From contig JANYCZ010000016.1 of the NCBI GenBank assembly GCA_025360015.1, positions 1 to 64,000 on the forward strand: DNA of 64,000 nucleotides, in the 5' to 3' direction. The notes beneath the pieces are model-generated. The model saw only the letters and a list, made by a program, of their open reading frames with translations. It was not told the DNA's origin and did not search any database. The position numbers and the translations under genes were made by a program. The stretch comes from Verrucomicrobiota bacterium. GTDB lineage: Bacteria > Verrucomicrobiota > Verrucomicrobiia > Verrucomicrobiales > Verrucomicrobiaceae. Shown here piece by piece: positions 16,601 to 26,198 of the stretch; within the stretch, counting starts at the first letter, position 1; every line of letters begins with the position of its first letter.

Positions 16601-18261
16601 TCTGCCCGTTTGCGACCGCTGATGTCCACGAACGTCGCCACCACATGGGGCTCGCCCTGAAACTCGATGGTTTCCATGCTGGCGATGGCATGGAGAGGTT
16701 CGCCCGTGCGCGTGCGCAGGGCGAGTTCCATGTCGTGTTTCGAGCGATGCGCCTCGAGAGTTCTGCGGAGCAATGCGGCGCCCGGCTCATCCAGCACGGC
16801 CAGATCAACCATGGAGCGGTCCACAGCCTCCTCACGCGTCCAGCCCAGCAGGCTGGTGAAGGCATCATTGATCTCCACGAGCCGCTGATCGCGCATGCGT
16901 GCGATGGTCAAAGCGACCGGAGTGCTGCGGAAGGCCTTGATGAGCCGTGTTTCTCCTTCACGCAGCATCTCCGCAGCCTGCTTGCGAGCGGTGATGTCTT
17001 CAGTGAACATGATGAGGCCACCGATGGAATCGTCCGCCTGACGCCATGGCTGGATCTCCCAGCGAATCCAGTCCGTCCTGCCATCGGCCCGCAGGAAGGC
17101 TTCTTCATCGCACTTTTCGATTTCGCCGGTCAGACAGCGCTGGTGGACTTCGCGCCAGTGGGGCGGGATTTCAGGAAAGACCTCGTAATGGCTGCGCCCC
17201 ACAATGGACTGGTCGCCGAGGCGGTAGTCTTCCATCCAGCGCTGGCTGACCACGAGATACTTCATATTGCGATCCAGCATGGCGATGGCCGCCGGACTGT
17301 GCCGGGCATACAACCGCAGCTGCTCTTCACGCTCCCGCAGCGCGCGCGTGCGTTTTTTCACCTGCCGGCCCAGCACCCAGTTCCAGCCGAGGAGCAGCGC
17401 CAACAGCGCAACGACAGCCATGACACCATAACCGAGGTAGCGCAGATAATAACGGGAGACGCCCAAGGTCTGCCCGAACCATTTTTTTTCGATGCGGGAA
17501 AACTCCACCTTTCCCACATCGGCAAAGCCCTTCTCAACCAGTTGCAGCAAGCTTGCATTTCCTTTGCGAACGGCACGATGAAACTCCCCGATGCTGATCG
17601 GCTCCGACATTCTAAAGTCTGTTTCCATCCCCAGCTTGTGAAGGAAATAAAGCGCCGGCGGCTTGTCCACGACGAAGACATTCACCTTGCGCTCATGGGC
17701 GGCGGTGATGATGGCCTCATAGTTGTTGTAGAGCAGCAGCGGGGAAATCCCCCGGGACTGCAACAACAGCGCGATCGCATCGCCCTCTTTGGCCGCGACA
17801 GGGAACCCCTTCAATGAAGCCAGATCGGTGATGCCGCCAATCGTCGTGCGAAAAAAGATGGGGACTTGAAGGGTGGCGTAAGGCCGTGAGAAATCCAGAT
17901 ACACGGCACGTTCCGCAGTCGCAAAAACCGTGTCGATGACATCAAACTCGCCTGCTTTCATCCGCTTGACGGCCTCTCCCCAGTCCATGCCATGAATCTG
18001 GGCGGTGACACCGGTCTTTTTTTCCCAGGCCCGCCATTGATCGATGATGATGCCCTGCAACATCCCGGCGCTGTCCCTGAAAACGTAGGGGGGGTAATTG
18101 TCATCCATCACCACGCTGATCTTGCGCGGCGGAGCTGGCTGCTGTCCCGAGGCGGCAGAGCCAATGCAGGCGAGCAAAAAGCAGGCGATGAGTCCGCAGG
18201 CACGAGACAATCCACATTTGACTGCCGTGCGTCCAGAGGTCACGCACTTCGCCTGTTTCAT
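13624..18261 (-). CDS. Giant hybrid sensor histidine kinase with solute-binding sensor
   Basis: About 1545 residues from ATG 18261, which has a GGTGAGG site nine bases upstream; ATG 18309 in frame has none. Order: signal peptide; periplasmic bacterial solute-binding family 3 domain (about 45-270, starting ISVVMDDNYPPYVFRD); one membrane helix near 285; three PAS domains (about 310-674); two GAF domains (about 690-850 and 867-1030); a fourth PAS (1044-1160); HisKA with [11 protein letters not shown] and phospho-His near 1186; HATPase with [17 protein letters not shown]; and a receiver with [12 protein letters not shown] near 1475. It should bind an amino-acid-like or other small solute outside and phosphorylate its own receiver. 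It is last in the sensory array and paralogous to the next gene upstream. Confidence 0.93.
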   Translation of the reverse strand: MKQAKCVTSGRTAVKCGLSRACGLIACFLLACIGSAASGQQPAPPRKISVVMDDNYPPYVFRDSAGMLQGIIIDQWRAWEKKTGVTAQIHGMDWGEAVKRMKAGEFDVIDTVFATAERAVYLDFSRPYATLQVPIFFRTTIGGITDLASLKGFPVAAKEGDAIALLLQSRGISPLLLYNNYEAIITAAHERKVNVFVVDKPPALYFLHKLGMETDFRMSEPISIGEFHRAVRKGNASLLQLVEKGFADVGKVEFSRIEKKWFGQTLGVSRYYLRYLGYGVMAVVALLALLLGWNWVLGRQVKKRTRALREREEQLRLYARHSPAAIAMLDRNMKYLVVSQRWMEDYRLGDQSIVGRSHYEVFPEIPPHWREVHQRCLTGEIEKCDEEAFLRADGRTDWIRWEIQPWRQADDSIGGLIMFTEDITARKQAAEMLREGETRLIKAFRSTPVALTIARMRDQRLVEINDAFTSLLGWTREEAVDRSMVDLAVLDEPGAALLRRTLEAHRSKHDMELALRTRTGEPLHAIASMETIEFQGEPHVVATFVDISGRKRAEEALRESELTFASAFENAAIGKALVSPEGRFLRVNRALCDIVGYAEAEMLALTFQDITHADDLGLDLAYVHKMLRHEIETYQMEKRYLHKKGGVVWVLLSVSMVNNEQGAPAFFISQMQDITDRKKAEQRIQQLNRLYAVLSGINETIVREKSAEALLVAACRIAVEKGLFGLAWIGLLETATGRLKIAAHVGAADDMSAKLETLVNDTLSGPGCFITSHALQSGEHSICNDIENDPKAVSWRADALGRNYHSMASLPLKSGKKTIGVFNLYANTAQFFDADEMALLDELAIDISFALDISRREAELREADKRFIKQRRALIELTRHWGGDGDDALLLLRKIAEGAAQTLSVSRVSIWRYNSDRSAIRCVDLFEWEEGRHSSGLELSADTHPAYFRALAELEMIVADDASTDPSTCEFVEDYLRPHGIRSLLDVPIIVGGFRTGVLCLEHVRTPREWTADEKTFALAMSNLVSLALEGVERRQAETSLRESEKRFRQFAETIEEVFWMTDPSGAEMIYVSPAYEKIWHRTCASLHADPLSWLESVHPDDRERIALATSVKRKRGEYDERYRIQRGDGTLRWIHDRAFPVRDSHGTVLRIVGTAEDITESKQVEAQLLRAQRMESIGTLAGGIAHDLNNVLAPIMMSIELLKLQEKDARRLNILSTIEGSAKRGADMVQQVLSFARGVEGKQVTVQVDRLLKEIEKIANETFLKSIQVRSGIQPDLWVVQGDPTQLHQVLLNLCVNARDAMPDGGILKLTASNVRLDENDTAFTAEAKPGSYVLIEVEDSGTGMPPDVLERIFEPFFTTKELGRGTGLGLSTTLAIIKGHHGFLRVNSEMGKGTQFQVYLPADASQTAQSTQPIETVLPRGSGELVLVVDDEITVRQIIKQTLEAFGYRVLLAADGVEASSLFTAHQSDIAAVLTDMMMPVMDGLATIQVLMRINPQVRIIAASGLSVKDMVAKATRAGVKHFLPKPYSAETLLKILAEVVRA

Positions 18262-18360
18262 TGCACAAGCCTCACCCAAACTGGCATCAATAAAGGACGT
18301 TTCCAACATGCCGCACGTATGTCAGAGCGTGTAAAAGTTCATAAGATAGTGATTACCTCA

Positions 18361-18403
18361 TCAACCTCTTGGAGTCTAACGCTTTGACCATCAAAGAGGT
18401 TGA
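18361..18403. repeat. 10-bp inverted repeat between two kinase genes
   Basis: TCAACCTCTT (18361-18370) and AAGAGGTTGA (18394-18403) are perfect inverted arms around 23 bases in the 180-bp gap between the two giant kinase genes. It could be an operator for the downstream kinase or an mRNA structure. No T-run follows the arm on the minus strand. Confidence 0.6.
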
Positions 18404-18441
18404 GCTTCCGAGACTTTTTGGCATGCCACGCGCAGGCTCCA

Positions 18442-21400
18442 TCATGCGGTGGGCTGGTCATGCAGCACCGCATCCAGAGTCTTGAGCAAAGTTTCGGCGG
18501 TGTAGGGTTTGGGGATGAAATTTTTGACGCCTGCACTGGCGGCTTTCTCTTCCATGCCAGCAGCATTCATTCCACTCGCAGCGACAATGCAGATCTCCGG
18601 GTTCATCCGCATCAGCACCTGAATGGTCGCCGGACCGTCCATCAAGGGCATCATCATGTCGGTCAGAACGAGCGCGACTTCAGAGCGATGGGTGGAATAA
18701 AGGGAGACAGCCTCGGCGCCATCTGCGGCGAGCAGGACGCGGTACCCGAAGGTTTCCAAAGTCTGCTTGGTGATCTGCTGGACGGCAGCTTCATCATCGA
18801 CCACGAGCACCAGTTCACCTTTGCCGCGAGGGAGTTCAACATGCACGTGGACTTCAACCTCCGTGTGCGCGGAAATGTGCGCCGGCAGATAGATGTGAAA
18901 GGTGGTGCCCTTGCCCATTTCACTCTCCACCCGGAGGAAACCATGATGGCTTTTGACGATGGCCATGACCGAGGACAGCCCGAGGCCGGTGCCTTTGCCC
19001 AGTTCTTTGGTGGTGAAAAACGGCTCAAAAATACGCTCGATCATCTCCGGCGGCATGCCGGTGCCATTGTCCTGCACCTCAATATGGAGATAGGGACCGG
19101 ACTTGGCCCCGGCGATCATAGCGGCGCATTGCTCATCCATCACCATGTTCCTGGCTGAGAGCTTTAAAAGACCGCCATTGGGCATGGCATCACGGGCATT
19201 GACACAAAGATTGAGCAGCACTTGGTGGATCTGAGTGGGATCCCCCTGAACGACCCACAAGGCGGTCGAACTTTCACAGCGAACCTGGATGCTTTTCAAG
19301 AAGGTCTCGTTGGTGATCTTTTCGATCTCCTTGAGCAGGTGCCCGACCTGCACCGCCAGCTGCCTTCCTTCCACACCTCTGGCAAACGAAAGGACTTGTT
19401 TCACCAGATCCGCCCCGCGTCTGGCGCTGCATTCGATGGTATCGAGAATGCTCTGCTTCTGCGCGCTCCTCTCCTGCATTTTCAGGAGCTCGATGGACAT
19501 CATGATGGGAGCCAGCACGTTGTTGAGATCGTGAGCGATGCCGCCGGCCAGCGTGCCGATGCTCTCCATGCGCTGCGAACGCAGGAACTGCTGCTCCAGT
19601 TTTTTGCGCTCGGTGATGTCGGTGTTGATGGAAAGGATGGACTTGGGTCGGCCCTGGACATCCTTGATCAGGGTCCACCGCGACTCCACAACCACCAGCC
19701 GTCCATCTTTGTCGTGCTGCTGCATTTCGCCGGCCCACTCACCCTGCGTCATGACGGCTTTCATCACGGCAAGAAACTGGACCGGATCGCGGTTGAGCAG
19801 CTCCAGCTGGGAATGATCCAGGACCTCGCCGGCCTGCCAGCCATAGAGCCGCTCGGCACTGCGATTCCAATACAGAATGTGGTGCCCTTCCGGCTCGCAC
19901 ACGATGATGGCGTCACGGGCTTTGTCCAGCAGGGAGGCCTGCTCGCGGATTTTGTCTTCAGCCGTCTTCCGCTGGGTGATGTCACGCATGATGCACTGCA
20001 GACGGCCGTCGGGAAGAATCGTTGAGCTGACTTCGGCGGGAAACAGAGAGCCATCCTTCCGGCGACACGACCATTCACTGCGCACCACCTCGCCTTCACT
20101 TAACTGCGCCACTTCGGGCAGGATTCGCACCATTTCACCGGGAGCGACGATATCGACAAAGCCCAGGCGTACGAGTTCTTCACGCGGAAATCCCAGCATC
20201 TGGCAGGCCGCTGCGTTCACTTCGAGCAAACGCCCGGCGACGTTGGAGACCAGGATGCCGTCAGAGGCAGATTCAATGAGGGTGCGGAACTCGGCCTCGC
20301 TAGCACGCAGGGCGAGCTCTGCCTGCTTGCGCGTGGTGATGTCCTCAGAGAAAATGATGATGCCGCCGATCGCGCCGTCCGCCTGGTGCCATGGCCTGAT
20401 TTCCCAGCGGATCCAGTCGATGGAGCCATCCGGCCGGACGAACTTTTCATCCTCGCTTTTTTCGACTGCACCTTCGAGGCAACGACGATGGATCTCCCTC
20501 CAGTGAGGCGGCACTTCGGGGAAAACGTCATAATGGCTGCGCCCGGTGACGGACTCTTCGCCCAAACGGTAGTCTTCCATCCAGCGCAAGCTGACGACGA
20601 GATACCGCATGTCATGATCCAGCATGGCGATGGCGGCCGGACTGTGTTTGACACAGAGGCGCAGCTGCTCCTCACGCTCCTGCAGTGCGCGCGTGCGTAT
20701 CCTGACCTGTCCTGCCAGCATCCAGTTCAACCCGACGAGGAGTGTCACGAGCGAGACCCCCGCCAGGGCGGCGTATCCTAGACTGCGCAGATAAGGATGA
20801 CCGTCCAAGGTCTGCCCAAACCATTTTTTTTCGATCCAGGCAAGCTCCTTCACACCCACATCGTCAAAGCCCTTTTCCACAAGCTGCAGCAGCTTTGCGT
20901 TTCCTTTGCGAACTGCGCGGTGGAACTCGCCGATGCTGACGGACTCAGACATTCTGAACTCAGATTCAATGCCCAGTTTTTGCAGGAAATATTGGGCCGG
21001 GGGCTTGTCCATGACGAAGACGTTCACCTTGCGCTCGTTTGCGGCGTTGATGATGGCCTCATAGTTGTTGAACAACAACACAGGGGTGATTTCATTTTCC
21101 TGCAGCAGCCTGACCACCGTGTCTCCCAGCTTGGCCGCCACGGGAAAGCCGCGGAGAGAAGACAGGTTGTTGATGCCTGCCATGGAAGAGCGGAAAAAGA
21201 TGGAGACCTCAATGATGGTGTACGGCTTGCCGAAATCCAGATAAGCCGTGCGCTCCGGGGTTTTAAACGTGGCGTCGATGACATCGAACTCACCCTCTTT
21301 CATGCGGCGCACGGCGTCATTCCAGTCCATGCCATGAATCTCGGCTGTGACTCCTGTGCGCCTTTCCCAGACGCGCCATTGATCGATGATGATTCCCTGC

Positions 21401-21606
21401 AGTTTGCCTTCATTGTCCCTGAAAACGTAGGGTGGGAAATTGTCATCCGTCACCACTTTGATGGTGGCTGGCGTGGCTGGTTCCTGCCCTGCGACATCCT
21501 GGAAGGCCAGCAGGAAGGCAAGGAGCAGAACGCAGCAGCGACACAACCCCAGCGCCAGGGCGCGGGCTGGAAACCCACCGGTTTTTCTGACAAGCGCTTC
21601 TGTCAT
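18442..21606 (-). CDS. Hybrid sensor histidine kinase with solute-binding sensor
   Basis: 1054 residues. Signal peptide; solute-binding family 3 domain (about 45-270, [18 protein letters not shown]); membrane helix near 284; PAS domains at about 313-419, 438-542 and 553-665; HisKA with [13 protein letters not shown] and phospho-His near 689; HATPase with [18 protein letters not shown]-terminal receiver with [12 protein letters not shown] near 983. The sensor, first PAS and kinase-receiver cassette align with the downstream giant kinase almost throughout, but the GAF pair is absent. This indicates tandem duplication followed by gain or loss of middle domains. The gene 67 bp upstream is the soluble receiver-kinase protein. 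Confidence 0.93.
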   Translation of the reverse strand: MTEALVRKTGGFPARALALGLCRCCVLLLAFLLAFQDVAGQEPATPATIKVVTDDNFPPYVFRDNEGKLQGIIIDQWRVWERRTGVTAEIHGMDWNDAVRRMKEGEFDVIDATFKTPERTAYLDFGKPYTIIEVSIFFRSSMAGINNLSSLRGFPVAAKLGDTVVRLLQENEITPVLLFNNYEAIINAANERKVNVFVMDKPPAQYFLQKLGIESEFRMSESVSIGEFHRAVRKGNAKLLQLVEKGFDDVGVKELAWIEKKWFGQTLDGHPYLRSLGYAALAGVSLVTLLVGLNWMLAGQVRIRTRALQEREEQLRLCVKHSPAAIAMLDHDMRYLVVSLRWMEDYRLGEESVTGRSHYDVFPEVPPHWREIHRRCLEGAVEKSEDEKFVRPDGSIDWIRWEIRPWHQADGAIGGIIIFSEDITTRKQAELALRASEAEFRTLIESASDGILVSNVAGRLLEVNAAACQMLGFPREELVRLGFVDIVAPGEMVRILPEVAQLSEGEVVRSEWSCRRKDGSLFPAEVSSTILPDGRLQCIMRDITQRKTAEDKIREQASLLDKARDAIIVCEPEGHHILYWNRSAERLYGWQAGEVLDHSQLELLNRDPVQFLAVMKAVMTQGEWAGEMQQHDKDGRLVVVESRWTLIKDVQGRPKSILSINTDITERKKLEQQFLRSQRMESIGTLAGGIAHDLNNVLAPIMMSIELLKMQERSAQKQSILDTIECSARRGADLVKQVLSFARGVEGRQLAVQVGHLLKEIEKITNETFLKSIQVRCESSTALWVVQGDPTQIHQVLLNLCVNARDAMPNGGLLKLSARNMVMDEQCAAMIAGAKSGPYLHIEVQDNGTGMPPEMIERIFEPFFTTKELGKGTGLGLSSVMAIVKSHHGFLRVESEMGKGTTFHIYLPAHISAHTEVEVHVHVELPRGKGELVLVVDDEAAVQQITKQTLETFGYRVLLAADGAEAVSLYSTHRSEVALVLTDMMMPLMDGPATIQVLMRMNPEICIVAASGMNAAGMEEKAASAGVKNFIPKPYTAETLLKTLDAVLHDQPTA

Positions 21607-21673
21607 GCTTTAAGCTGGGTTCGGACGTGGAGGCACACCGCCATCCCTGGCATGGCAAAGAGCTTCATCTGAT

Positions 21674-23770
21674 TTATAGGGAGGAGCCGGGTTGCATTTG
21701 CAGAACGGTGCTCAGCACTCTCAGCAAAGTTTCTGCGGTGTAAGGCTTCGGGATGAAGTGCTTGACGCCGGCGTTGGTGGCCTTGGCCACCATGTCTTTC
21801 ACGCTCAGGCCGCTGGCAGCGATGATGCGTACCTGCGGGTTCATGCGCATCAACACCTGGATGGTGGCCGGGCCATCCATCACGGGCATCATCATATCCG
21901 TCAGCACGACGGCGATTTTCTCTTTGTGAGAGGCGTACAAGGTGGAAGCCTCGACGCCGTCAGCAGCGGGCAGCACCCGATAGCCAAAGGATTCCAAGGT
22001 CTGGCCGGTGATGTGACGCACGGGTTCCTCGTCATCGATGAGGAGTACGAGCTCGCCATTGCCACGGGGCATCTCGGTCTGGACGGGAGGCTGAATGCTC
22101 GCGCCTTCCGCCATCTGAGCAGGGAGATAGACCTGAAATTTGGAGCCCTTGTCCGTTTCACTGGAAACACGGATGAACCCTTGATGGCTTTTGATGATGG
22201 CGAGCGCAGAAGACAGGCCGAGTCCGGTGCCTTTGCCCAGGTCTTTGGTGGTGAAGAAGGGTTCAAAAATGCGGTCAATCACTTCCGGCGGCATGCCAGT
22301 GCCGGTGTCTTCGAGCTCAATGAGAAGATGTGGCCCAGGCTTCGCCCCGGCAATCATTGCCGCGCATTGCCCATCGAGCAGATGATTGCTGGCGCTGAGG
22401 GCCAAAGTGCCGCCATTGGGCATGGCATCCCGTGCGTTGACACAGAGATTGAGCAGCATCTGGTGAATCTGCGTGGGATCTCCCTGCACGATCCAGAGAT
22501 TGGCCGGGATGTCACTGGTCACCCGGATGTTCTTGAGGAAGGTTTCGTTGGCGATCTTTTCAATGCCTTTGAGCAGATGACCGGCCTGAACTTCCAGGCG
22601 CTGGCCCTCCACGCCGCGCGAGAACGAGAGGACCTGGCGCACCATGTCCGCCCCGCGTCTGGCGCTGTTTTCGATGGTGGCGAGCACCCCCATGCGCAGC
22701 GCATCCTTCTCCTGCAGTTTCAGCAGTTCGATGGACATCATGATCGGCGTCAGCGCGTTGTTGAGATCATGAGCGATGCCGCCTGCGAGTGTGCCGAGGC
22801 TCTCCATGCGCTGTGCGCGCAGCAGTTGTTCCTCGACTTTTTTGCGTTCAGTGATGTCGGTGTTGATGACCAGAATGCTGCGCGGCTGGCCAGCGGCATC
22901 ACGCAGCAGAGTCCACCGACCTTCCACGATCAGCTTGCGCCCGTTTTTGCTCAACTGCTGCAGTTCGCCGTCCCATTCCCCGGTGTGCATGACCTTGTCA
23001 CATGCCTGCAGAAACATGTCGGCGCTTTGATCCTTCAGGTCTGACATCAGACGTCCGACGGCCTCCGCCGCCGTCCAGCCGTAGAGGCGTTCAGCACTCT
23101 TGTTCCAGTAGGTGACGCGGTGATCGAGCCCACACACGAGGATGGCATCTCTGGACAACTCGAGCAGTGATGCCTTTTCGTAGGCTGCCAACTGGGATGC
23201 CTCCAGCTCCTGCGTGCGCAGTTTCACGCGCTGCTCGAGGTCTTGCAGATGGGATCTGGACTCCAGCAACAGGCGTGATTTTTCCGTGAGTGAAATGGCC
23301 AGCTGCAGCACTTCGATGATGTCGAAGGGCTTCTTCAAAATGAGCATGCGGTCGCGTGGCTTGATCTGCTCCTGCACGTCGCTCCAGCTACAGTCGGCAT
23401 AAGCGGTGCAAATGACGATCTGCATGTCAGGGCAGACCTGCCAGATCTGCCGTGTGGTCTCGATGCCATCCCAGCCCGGAGGCATGCGGACATCGACAAA
23501 GGCCATGGCATAGGGGCGGCCTTCCGCCATCGCGCGCTGCACCATGTGAAAGCCTTCCTCGCCCTGGGAAGCCGTATCTATGGTGAAGGTCTGCGTCTGC
23601 TTCGCTGTGCCAAAGAGAGCCGCTTCCGCCGCCTCAAGTTCATCCTCGTCGGATGCGGCCGGTGCCAGGATTTTGCGGAAGTCCTCATGGATCGAGCGAT
23701 TGTCGTCGATGACAAGAATGCGCCGGTTGGTGGCGGTGGTGATGGTTTGAGTCATGGTTGGAGTGTTCAT
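21674..23770 (-). CDS. Soluble receiver-PAS-histidine kinase-receiver protein
   Basis: 698 residues with no signal or membrane helix. Order: receiver (about 17-165, RRILVIDDNRSIHEDF, acceptor Asp in FVDVRMPPGWDG near 93, Lys in LILKKPFD) with an extended insertion after helix 1; coiled coil near 170-205; PAS (210-320); HisKA with [13 protein letters not shown] near 333; HATPase with TGLGLSSALA; second receiver with [12 protein letters not shown] near 623. Because its input is a receiver, it is placed to take phosphate from a partner kinase, most simply the membrane kinase whose stop is five bases upstream. The kinase-receiver half closely matches the two giant kinases downstream. Confidence 0.92.
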   Translation of the reverse strand: MNTPTMTQTITTATNRRILVIDDNRSIHEDFRKILAPAASDEDELEAAEAALFGTAKQTQTFTIDTASQGEEGFHMVQRAMAEGRPYAMAFVDVRMPPGWDGIETTRQIWQVCPDMQIVICTAYADCSWSDVQEQIKPRDRMLILKKPFDIIEVLQLAISLTEKSRLLLESRSHLQDLEQRVKLRTQELEASQLAAYEKASLLELSRDAILVCGLDHRVTYWNKSAERLYGWTAAEAVGRLMSDLKDQSADMFLQACDKVMHTGEWDGELQQLSKNGRKLIVEGRWTLLRDAAGQPRSILVINTDITERKKVEEQLLRAQRMESLGTLAGGIAHDLNNALTPIMMSIELLKLQEKDALRMGVLATIENSARRGADMVRQVLSFSRGVEGQRLEVQAGHLLKGIEKIANETFLKNIRVTSDIPANLWIVQGDPTQIHQMLLNLCVNARDAMPNGGTLALSASNHLLDGQCAAMIAGAKPGPHLLIELEDTGTGMPPEVIDRIFEPFFTTKDLGKGTGLGLSSALAIIKSHQGFIRVSSETDKGSKFQVYLPAQMAEGASIQPPVQTEMPRGNGELVLLIDDEEPVRHITGQTLESFGYRVLPAADGVEASTLYASHKEKIAVVLTDMMMPVMDGPATIQVLMRMNPQVRIIAASGLSVKDMVAKATNAGVKHFIPKPYTAETLLRVLSTVLQMQPGSSL

Positions 23771-23775
23771 GGTTG

Positions 23776-25416
23776 TTAGTTCTCCAAAGGCAGCGTCAGG
23801 GTGAAGGTGGCGCCGAGGCCTGGACCGTCACTGTGCGCCCTCAAGGTGCCGCCGAGTTCTTTGGCAGCCAGCGCCCCGCTGTGCAGGCCGAAACCATGCC
23901 CCTGTTTTTTGGTGGTGAAGCCGTGGGAGAAAATGCGCGTGAGGTTTTCTGCAGGGATGCCGACGCCGTTGTCCGTGACGGAAATTTCGATCATTCCGTC
24001 CTGATTTTGAACCACGCGCACGACCATGCGGCGGTCGCTTTCACACTGATCGAGGGCATGCTTGCCATTGCTCAGCAGATTGACGAGGATCTGCATCACC
24101 TTATGCCGGTCTGTTTTCAATTGAGGCACATCGGCGATTTCACGGCTGACATTGACTTCGTGACGGCTGAAGCTGGCGGCATTGATGCGGATGCTGTCAT
24201 CCACGAGATCGAACACCGAGAGGACTTCCACGACACCGGTGCCACGCGCGTAGCTCTGCTGCATGGCCACGATCTCCTTGATGTGATCGATGTTTTTTTG
24301 CAGCATGGCCATTTCCTCCAGGATGCCCTGCTGAGGCTCTGCAAGACGCAGCGCGAGTTTGTGCAGGTAGTCCGGGAGCACTTTGCCACGCGGATCGGTG
24401 GTGAGGAATGCCGGCAGATCGTCCGAGTGTTGCTGGAGGAGTTCCGCCACCTTTTTGAGGCTGTCGATTTTGAACTCACGGACTTTGGTGGTCGCCAGCT
24501 CTGCTGAGACGCCGACGCTGTTGAGGACGTTGCCGACATTGTGGAGCACGCTGGTGGCCACTTCGGCCATGCCTGCGAGACGGGAGGTTTCGAGCAGCTC
24601 GGTCTGAGTCCTGTTCAGCTCCGCCGTGCGCTCCACGACCTGGCGTTCGATTTCCGCATTGCTGCCTTCAAGGGTGGCGCGACGCAGCGCGATTTCGGAC
24701 ATTTCACGCAGCATTCTGCGAATGGCGACGAACAGAATGACGTCTTCAAACAGCACCCAGCCGGCGTGCTCCACCCAGCGCCAGGAGCTGGCGGTGAGAA
24801 CTCCAAAGACGGACTGCGGCCAGAACAGGCCACGGAAAAGATGATCAGCGGCAACGACCACCGTGGCAGTCACCAGCACACGCCAGTCACGATAAAAGGC
24901 GATGAAGGCGAGGGAGCCAAAGACATGAAAGTGCGTCTCGATGCGGCCACCCGTCAGGTGGATCAAGAGTGCCGAGGTCAGCATCTGGGCGGCGGCGATG
25001 ACGTGGCGGGTGATGACCAGGCCGGGGAACTTCCAGGCCATCCATACTGGAAAGCCGCTGATCATGCCGCCGAGCAGCAGCGAAGCCCAGACATGCATGT
25101 TGATCTGGCTGGATGCTCCGATCCAGGTCAGGGGAGAAATCCACAGGGCGGCCGCAAAGCCCGCCAGCCATTGCACGATCATGAGCCGTGCAAACAACTG
25201 GTCTGTATGCCGGTGCAGGTCATTCTCTGCGGCACCAAACAACTCTGCCGCACGCTGCTGCAGGGCGGAGTCTGGCGGTGACTCTGTGCGGGCGGCTGTG
25301 GCATCCACCAGCGGGGTGTTTTTCTGACGTACTCCGCTGGAGGTAGCGCGCAGCAGCGCGGTGGCTTGTTTCAATGGGTTGCCTTGTGGCAGGGTATTGG
25401 CGGCTATGGCTGACAT
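23776..25416 (-). CDS. Membrane sensor histidine kinase with His-rich multi-helix sensor
   Basis: 546 residues from ATG 25416, chosen because AGGAGA lies ten bases upstream inside the end of the RedB-like gene; ATGs at 25425 and 25446 are alternatives. Residues about 78-240 form roughly six membrane helices that contain ETHFHVFGSLAFIAFYRDWR and AADHLFRGLFWPQSVFG. A coiled coil leads to an H-box SVLHNVGNVLNSV near 292, a variant class, and the HATPase ends the protein (DNGVGIPAENLTRIF, GHGFGLHSGALAAKELGG). There is no receiver. It overlaps the RedB-like gene by 13 bases, so the two are translationally coupled. The repeated His residues in the membrane part could bind a metal or haem; that is inference. 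Confidence 0.88.
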   Translation of the reverse strand: MSAIAANTLPQGNPLKQATALLRATSSGVRQKNTPLVDATAARTESPPDSALQQRAAELFGAAENDLHRHTDQLFARLMIVQWLAGFAAALWISPLTWIGASSQINMHVWASLLLGGMISGFPVWMAWKFPGLVITRHVIAAAQMLTSALLIHLTGGRIETHFHVFGSLAFIAFYRDWRVLVTATVVVAADHLFRGLFWPQSVFGVLTASSWRWVEHAGWVLFEDVILFVAIRRMLREMSEIALRRATLEGSNAEIERQVVERTAELNRTQTELLETSRLAGMAEVATSVLHNVGNVLNSVGVSAELATTKVREFKIDSLKKVAELLQQHSDDLPAFLTTDPRGKVLPDYLHKLALRLAEPQQGILEEMAMLQKNIDHIKEIVAMQQSYARGTGVVEVLSVFDLVDDSIRINAASFSRHEVNVSREIADVPQLKTDRHKVMQILVNLLSNGKHALDQCESDRRMVVRVVQNQDGMIEISVTDNGVGIPAENLTRIFSHGFTTKKQGHGFGLHSGALAAKELGGTLRAHSDGPGLGATFTLTLPLEN

Positions 25417-26099
25417 AAAGGGCATTTCTCCTGGTCTTTTTTCCATCCGAGAGCACAGCCGTAAACGGGCGTGCTGGAGGCATGGGTGATTTGTTGCTTC
25501 AGCAAGGATTCGATGGCATCACGTCCGGGATTGTCTCCGGCATGGCCGCGGGCAAGGGTGATGCCGCCTTGGAAAATCAGACCGCCGCCGACATCGTAGA
25601 GCAGCGTCTGCCCGGAGGTGACGGCCTGAAAGCGGCGGGCTTCCGCGCCCTCGTGATCGACACTCACCTGGACGCCAGGAATGGCTGCAGCCGCATGCCA
25701 GAGGTCGGTTTTCACCCAGTCCTCGGTCATGCCCTCAGGCTGTATGAACCAGACTTGGGCGCTGAACAATCCCTGGCGGTGAGCCATGAGCTGCTCCAGC
25801 TCGCCCAGGGTCGCGCGGGAGCAGGGGCAGCGCGGATGCAGGAACATCACGAGACTGGGGAGAACCGGGTCATGAGACACCCAGCTGGCTTCCGGCCATA
25901 GCGCCGGCGCGGTGCCAGTGGCACCCGCAGTCTGGGAATACTGCGCCATCAACAGGCTGCCTGTGCAAACCACCAGCAGCCAGATCACTGCAGCGATGGT
26001 GCTGATTTTCAATGCAACAGCGCCACGGTGCGCCGTCCCTGGCGCCTTGTCAGGTGCGGGAGTTGAATGCGGTGGGTTTGCTGAAATGGGTCTGAACAC
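25404..26099 (-). CDS. RedB-like membrane-anchored thioredoxin-fold protein
   Basis: 231 residues starting at GTG. One N-terminal membrane helix near 30-52 (IAAVIWLLVVCTGSLLMAQY) is followed by a periplasmic domain. LPSLVMFLHPRCPCSRATLG carries a C-P-C motif in the place of the thioredoxin CxxC, and a second pair of Cys ends the protein in KCPLCQP. This pattern matches proteins annotated RedB, whose biochemical role is not established. It is likely to act on or sense thiols. Its last codons overlap the histidine kinase start. Confidence 0.78.
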   Translation of the reverse strand: MFRPISANPPHSTPAPDKAPGTAHRGAVALKISTIAAVIWLLVVCTGSLLMAQYSQTAGATGTAPALWPEASWVSHDPVLPSLVMFLHPRCPCSRATLGELEQLMAHRQGLFSAQVWFIQPEGMTEDWVKTDLWHAAAAIPGVQVSVDHEGAEARRFQAVTSGQTLLYDVGGGLIFQGGITLARGHAGDNPGRDAIESLLKQQITHASSTPVYGCALGWKKDQEKCPLCQP

Positions 26100-26198
26100 C
26101 CAAAAAGATAAGGGTCGGCATCCAAATCCCCCAACTAAGCCATGCCTTAATTAATACAGCCGAACCGCTTAGTGCTGCGGACTTTCCGGCTCTGGTTT

